43,819 bases of DNA, taken from contig JAFRST010000031.1 in NCBI GenBank assembly GCA_017427465.1, forward strand, positions 1-43,819. The letters run 5' to 3'. The translations under genes were made by a program, and so were the position numbers. The stretch is from Clostridiales bacterium (lineage in GTDB: Bacteria > Bacillota > Clostridia > Saccharofermentanales > Saccharofermentanaceae). Numbering within the stretch: position 1 is the stretch's first letter; each line of letters begins with the position of its first letter. Shown here in pieces: positions 41,282-43,819 of this stretch. The notes under the pieces are model-generated. The model was not told the origin of the DNA, did no database searches, and saw only the letters and a program-made list of their open reading frames with translations.

Positions 41282-43603
41282 TTATTGCTTACGTTCATCA
41301 AGAACTTTCTGAACCCTGTCCTGAATAATAACAATTACCGAATCAAGATCCTTCTGGCCAAGGAAATATGCCGGCATCTCTTCAATGAGAATCATGCTCA
41401 TGTCTGAATTCTCGCTGTTCATGGAAGAACAACTCAAGATGATCCTCTCTATGTTATCGATGTCTGCAGAAGTATACTTCTCATCGTCGCTTAACTCGTT
41501 GCCTGATCTGTCACCATAATTAAAATAATCGGTCAGGGCTTCACCTGCACTTCTGAAAGCACTGCGGTTAAGGACAAAGTTACTTCTCATGGCAAGGCCC
41601 TTTTGAACGTCTTCAGATAGCAGGCAGCTGATAAATTCACCGCAGGCATCAATGTCCGTTGCCTGAGATGAGATCGCAACCGAACAGACAGATTCAAACA
41701 TTGGGCCTCTTCCGTCAACAGAAGGCATTCCAAGGACCGTTGGCTCGCTAATAAATGATGAATAATTCTTCTTCGGCAGGAAATCTGCTATTCCCTGAAT
41801 CTGGCCGCAGTCGGCATACTGGAAATTCTCATAATATGCTTCAGGCACATTATCAAAAGACATTCCTTTCTCAGGGACATTGTCCTTCACATACAAAGCA
41901 AGCTCTGCAAATTCGGGCGTATCAAAATCGACTTTGCCGTCTGTGATAAACAGATCATCCATGTAATTAACCAGCTCGGAAAAATAAGCTGCCTGTCCCA
42001 AAGAGATAATGTCCGTTCCGTTCAAAGTTCCGCTTAAGAACGCTTTATATTCTTCAAGAGTAAAGCCCGTTCCGGAACTTCCCGCTACACTCATATCTGT
42101 ATAGATGCCGTGGATAAAGAATCCTACCGGCAGCTGATACAGGGCGGTACCGGTTTTCGAGCCCTCGATAATATTCGTAAAATACAGATTGGGATCCAAG
42201 TCCTTTACATAAGGCGTGAGGTCTGCAAGATAATCGGGATTGTTGAGCTGTCCGTAACTCTCGCTGCTTATCAGGATATCGGGACCCTTGCCTGCAACGA
42301 TGTCAGTAATCAGGGCATTGCTCATGTTCGAATTGATGCTGAGCCTTAAGAGCTTGTCCTCATCTGTGTTTCTCGCATTGTAGACATCTTCTGTGGAATA
42401 GTAATCCTGTTCGTTATACCTGTATATTGCCTCGATGCGGTACTTCTGATTGTTTGCATTGTAATCCAAAACCGCCGCTCCGATACTGATATCCATTGAG
42501 GGAGCGTAGAGCTCTAAAACGGTCTTGCCTGCATGGGGATTCTTGTTAGAACGTGTCAGTTCAATAACCTGGAAATCCTTTTGAGCAGCTTCATAATAGG
42601 AAATGTTTCTGATCTGTCCTACGAAGATCAGGGAGTCACCAGTGCAGTCAACAACTTCCACTTGCCAGTCAGAAATATAACCCAGATTCACATCACACCA
42701 GTTGTAGTTGAACACTTCTTCAACAGTCTTCGCGCTAAAATCTATTTGTGATAATCCGCTGGCCGTTCTACAGTAAATTTTGCCGTCCGTTCCGGTAATG
42801 ATATCTTCCAGTCTTTCGGGATTGAGCCATTCGTACTCTTTGGAATCAGCTTTAATAATTTTCCCTGATGACAGGCCGAGTTCATAATACCTTCTTCCCT
42901 TTTGCGTGGATGCGAAAACAAGCGCATTATCCTCACCTGTCGGGATAATATCAAAGACATTGTTAATGGTATTGTCAGGTTCTGCTATTTCTGTAGCAAC
43001 ACTATCGCCGCCGGGAGAACTTATCTCGAGATTGCAGGAGCCGTTGTCCCAGTTATAGCTGACATAGACCATGTAATCGCCAGCCTTGATCGAATCGGAA
43101 GGATACTGATTAGTTCTCTTGATCGAACGCATTGCAAGTACTTCACCGGTCACGGGGTCGTGATCCTGTTCTTTAGATTCCGTTCTTATGGTAATGATCC
43201 CGTTAGAGTAAATTACGCTTCTGACATTATCATCAGAAGACTTATAAGAAGAATTCTCAACATCGATCTTATTTAACACTTCACCGGTTGCCTTATCGAC
43301 CGTCAGGACATATCCGTAGAAAACGCCGTCAAAACTTGTAGAACGCACTGACTGGAGATATGCGCCATGCGTATAGATGACCATATATTTGTCGTCGGCA
43401 CCAGCAAAATCCTGCTGCAGATCCTGGAGTTCTTTATCGTGGTTTACACCGGAATCAACATCATAGATATTAGCTTCGAACCACGGAGCATCCTTAGCTA
43501 TCTTTTTGGAATCGTCAGCATCGTTATTTGTGCATGAGACTGCAGACAACACCATCGATGTTATCAGGACTATGGCTCCTATTTTTCGAATTGCCTTATC
43601 CAT
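41282..43603 (-). CDS. Lipoprotein with solute-binding domain and beta-rich N-terminal domain
   Basis: A 773-residue lipoprotein with a signal peptide and lipobox AVSC (Cys24). Residues about 40-355 are beta-rich with repeated strand pairs (YMVIYTHGAYLQSVR, DNALVFASTQKGRRYYELGL, DGKIYCRTASGLSQID), suggesting a beta-propeller-like fold. From about 360 to 770 it matches family 1 extracellular solute-binding proteins: LRLSINSNMSNALITDIVAGKGPDILISSE, LADLTPYVKDL, LPVGFFIHGIYTD. No ABC permease gene is next to it in the window, so partner proteins are unknown; a sensory role is possible. The ATG at 43603 is chosen since GGAG lies 5 bases upstream, rather than a TTG seven codons earlier. Confidence 0.8.
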   Translation of the reverse strand: MDKAIRKIGAIVLITSMVLSAVSCTNNDADDSKKIAKDAPWFEANIYDVDSGVNHDKELQDLQQDFAGADDKYMVIYTHGAYLQSVRSTSFDGVFYGYVLTVDKATGEVLNKIDVENSSYKSSDDNVRSVIYSNGIITIRTESKEQDHDPVTGEVLAMRSIKRTNQYPSDSIKAGDYMVYVSYNWDNGSCNLEISSPGGDSVATEIAEPDNTINNVFDIIPTGEDNALVFASTQKGRRYYELGLSSGKIIKADSKEYEWLNPERLEDIITGTDGKIYCRTASGLSQIDFSAKTVEEVFNYNWCDVNLGYISDWQVEVVDCTGDSLIFVGQIRNISYYEAAQKDFQVIELTRSNKNPHAGKTVLELYAPSMDISIGAAVLDYNANNQKYRIEAIYRYNEQDYYSTEDVYNARNTDEDKLLRLSINSNMSNALITDIVAGKGPDILISSESYGQLNNPDYLADLTPYVKDLDPNLYFTNIIEGSKTGTALYQLPVGFFIHGIYTDMSVAGSSGTGFTLEEYKAFLSGTLNGTDIISLGQAAYFSELVNYMDDLFITDGKVDFDTPEFAELALYVKDNVPEKGMSFDNVPEAYYENFQYADCGQIQGIADFLPKKNYSSFISEPTVLGMPSVDGRGPMFESVCSVAISSQATDIDACGEFISCLLSEDVQKGLAMRSNFVLNRSAFRSAGEALTDYFNYGDRSGNELSDDEKYTSADIDNIERIILSCSSMNSENSDMSMILIEEMPAYFLGQKDLDSVIVIIQDRVQKVLDERKQ

Positions 43604-43663
43604 ATTCGCTCCAGACAGATTCAACTACTTTATTATAAATACAATTAGTTTCATTAGCGATCA

Positions 43664-43699
43664 GAAACTGTGTAATTTATTGTTACTATTCACAGTTTC
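43664..43699 (-). repeat. 9-bp inverted repeat in the lipoprotein leader
   Basis: GAAACTGTG (43664-43672) and CACAGTTTC (43691-43699) are perfectly complementary with an 18-base AT-rich spacer. The repeat lies between the -10 candidate and the start codon, near the expected 5' end of the transcript. It could be an RNA hairpin or a dimeric repressor site. Confidence 0.6.
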
Positions 43700-43716
43700 A
43701 AAGGTATCACAAACAA

Positions 43717-43725
43717 ATTATACCA
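43717..43725 (-). promoter_or_regulatory. Extended -10 promoter of the solute-binding lipoprotein
   Basis: On the minus strand TGG plus TATAAT (43717-43722) gives an extended -10 with no convincing -35. Transcription would start about 107 bases before the ATG. The remaining bases to 43819 hold no gene that I can support. Confidence 0.5.
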
Positions 43726-43819
43726 TTTATCAGCAAAACACGTGACGATTTCTTGTGAGTGCAAAAAACCTCGAAAGCCTTGAAAAATAAGACTTTTTCT
43801 TCACAAAACACTTGACTTC

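Noticed and set aside
1..43819. Insertion sequences, phage genes, CRISPR arrays and toxin systems
   Set aside because: No transposase, integrase, Cas or regularly spaced repeats; a SUKH-like gene alone is not evidence of a toxin locus.

Overview
The window is a chromosomal segment from a Gram-positive anaerobe of the Bacillota, most likely class Clostridia. Supporting evidence: the rpsF-ssb-rpsR-rplI-dnaB and tilS-hpt-ftsH gene orders, strong GGAGG-type ribosome binding sites, lipobox lipoproteins, a flavodiiron protein, a clostripain-type peptidase and a long-form hibernation factor. The species cannot be fixed from the sequence alone. There is no insertion sequence, phage, CRISPR array or obvious genomic island. 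Nearly everything reads on the minus strand; only prfC and a tiny prepilin gene are on the plus strand.

Layout, in minus-strand reading order from the right edge. (1) 43.6-41.3 kb: a large lipoprotein with a C-terminal solute-binding domain. (2) 40.9-38.5 kb: a membrane HD-GYP protein with an unusual duplicated beta-rich tail, then a secreted DNase I-like phosphoesterase. (3) 36.5-37.2 kb: an orphan prepilin on the plus strand behind a long, apparently structured leader, and a tRNA-Val(GAC). (4) 36.4-34.2 kb: an AraC-type regulator and a PEBP-family lipoprotein whose promoter carries two direct repeats 21 bp apart plus a dyad. (5) 34.1-31.2 kb: a SUKH-like protein, a protein with two cyclic-nucleotide-binding domains, and a diguanylate cyclase. 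(6) 31.1-28.2 kb: prfA and a fusion of Sua5/YwlC with a catalytically dead low-molecular-weight phosphatase domain. (7) 28.0-20.4 kb: rpsF-ssb-rpsR-rplI-dnaB-tilS-hpt-ftsH. (8) prfC alone on the plus strand. (9) 18.6-13.0 kb: malQ-glpK-AEC transporter-SseB-like-unknown membrane protein. (10) 12.9-7.4 kb: xpt and a nucleoside ABC importer (BMP lipoprotein, ATPase, two permeases). (11) 7.4-0.2 kb: flavodiiron protein, zinc-ribbon/C11 peptidase, ilvB, ilvN, hpf.

The genes form coherent modules. The xpt/BMP/ABC block imports purine nucleosides and salvages xanthine, and hpt further along recycles hypoxanthine/guanine. The malQ-glpK block handles maltodextrin and glycerol. The diguanylate cyclase, HD-GYP phosphodiesterase candidate, cNMP-binding protein and prepilin suggest a dispersed second-messenger module.

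The features most worth a second look are: the prepilin leader, where two nested 10-bp complementary segments could hide the ribosome binding site; the Sua5-pseudophosphatase fusion; the AraC-style operator architecture before the PEBP lipoprotein; the duplicated C-terminal domain on the HD-GYP protein; and the apparent lack of a conventional start codon in xpt. Everything is read by eye; homology claims rest on recalled family motifs and no search was run.
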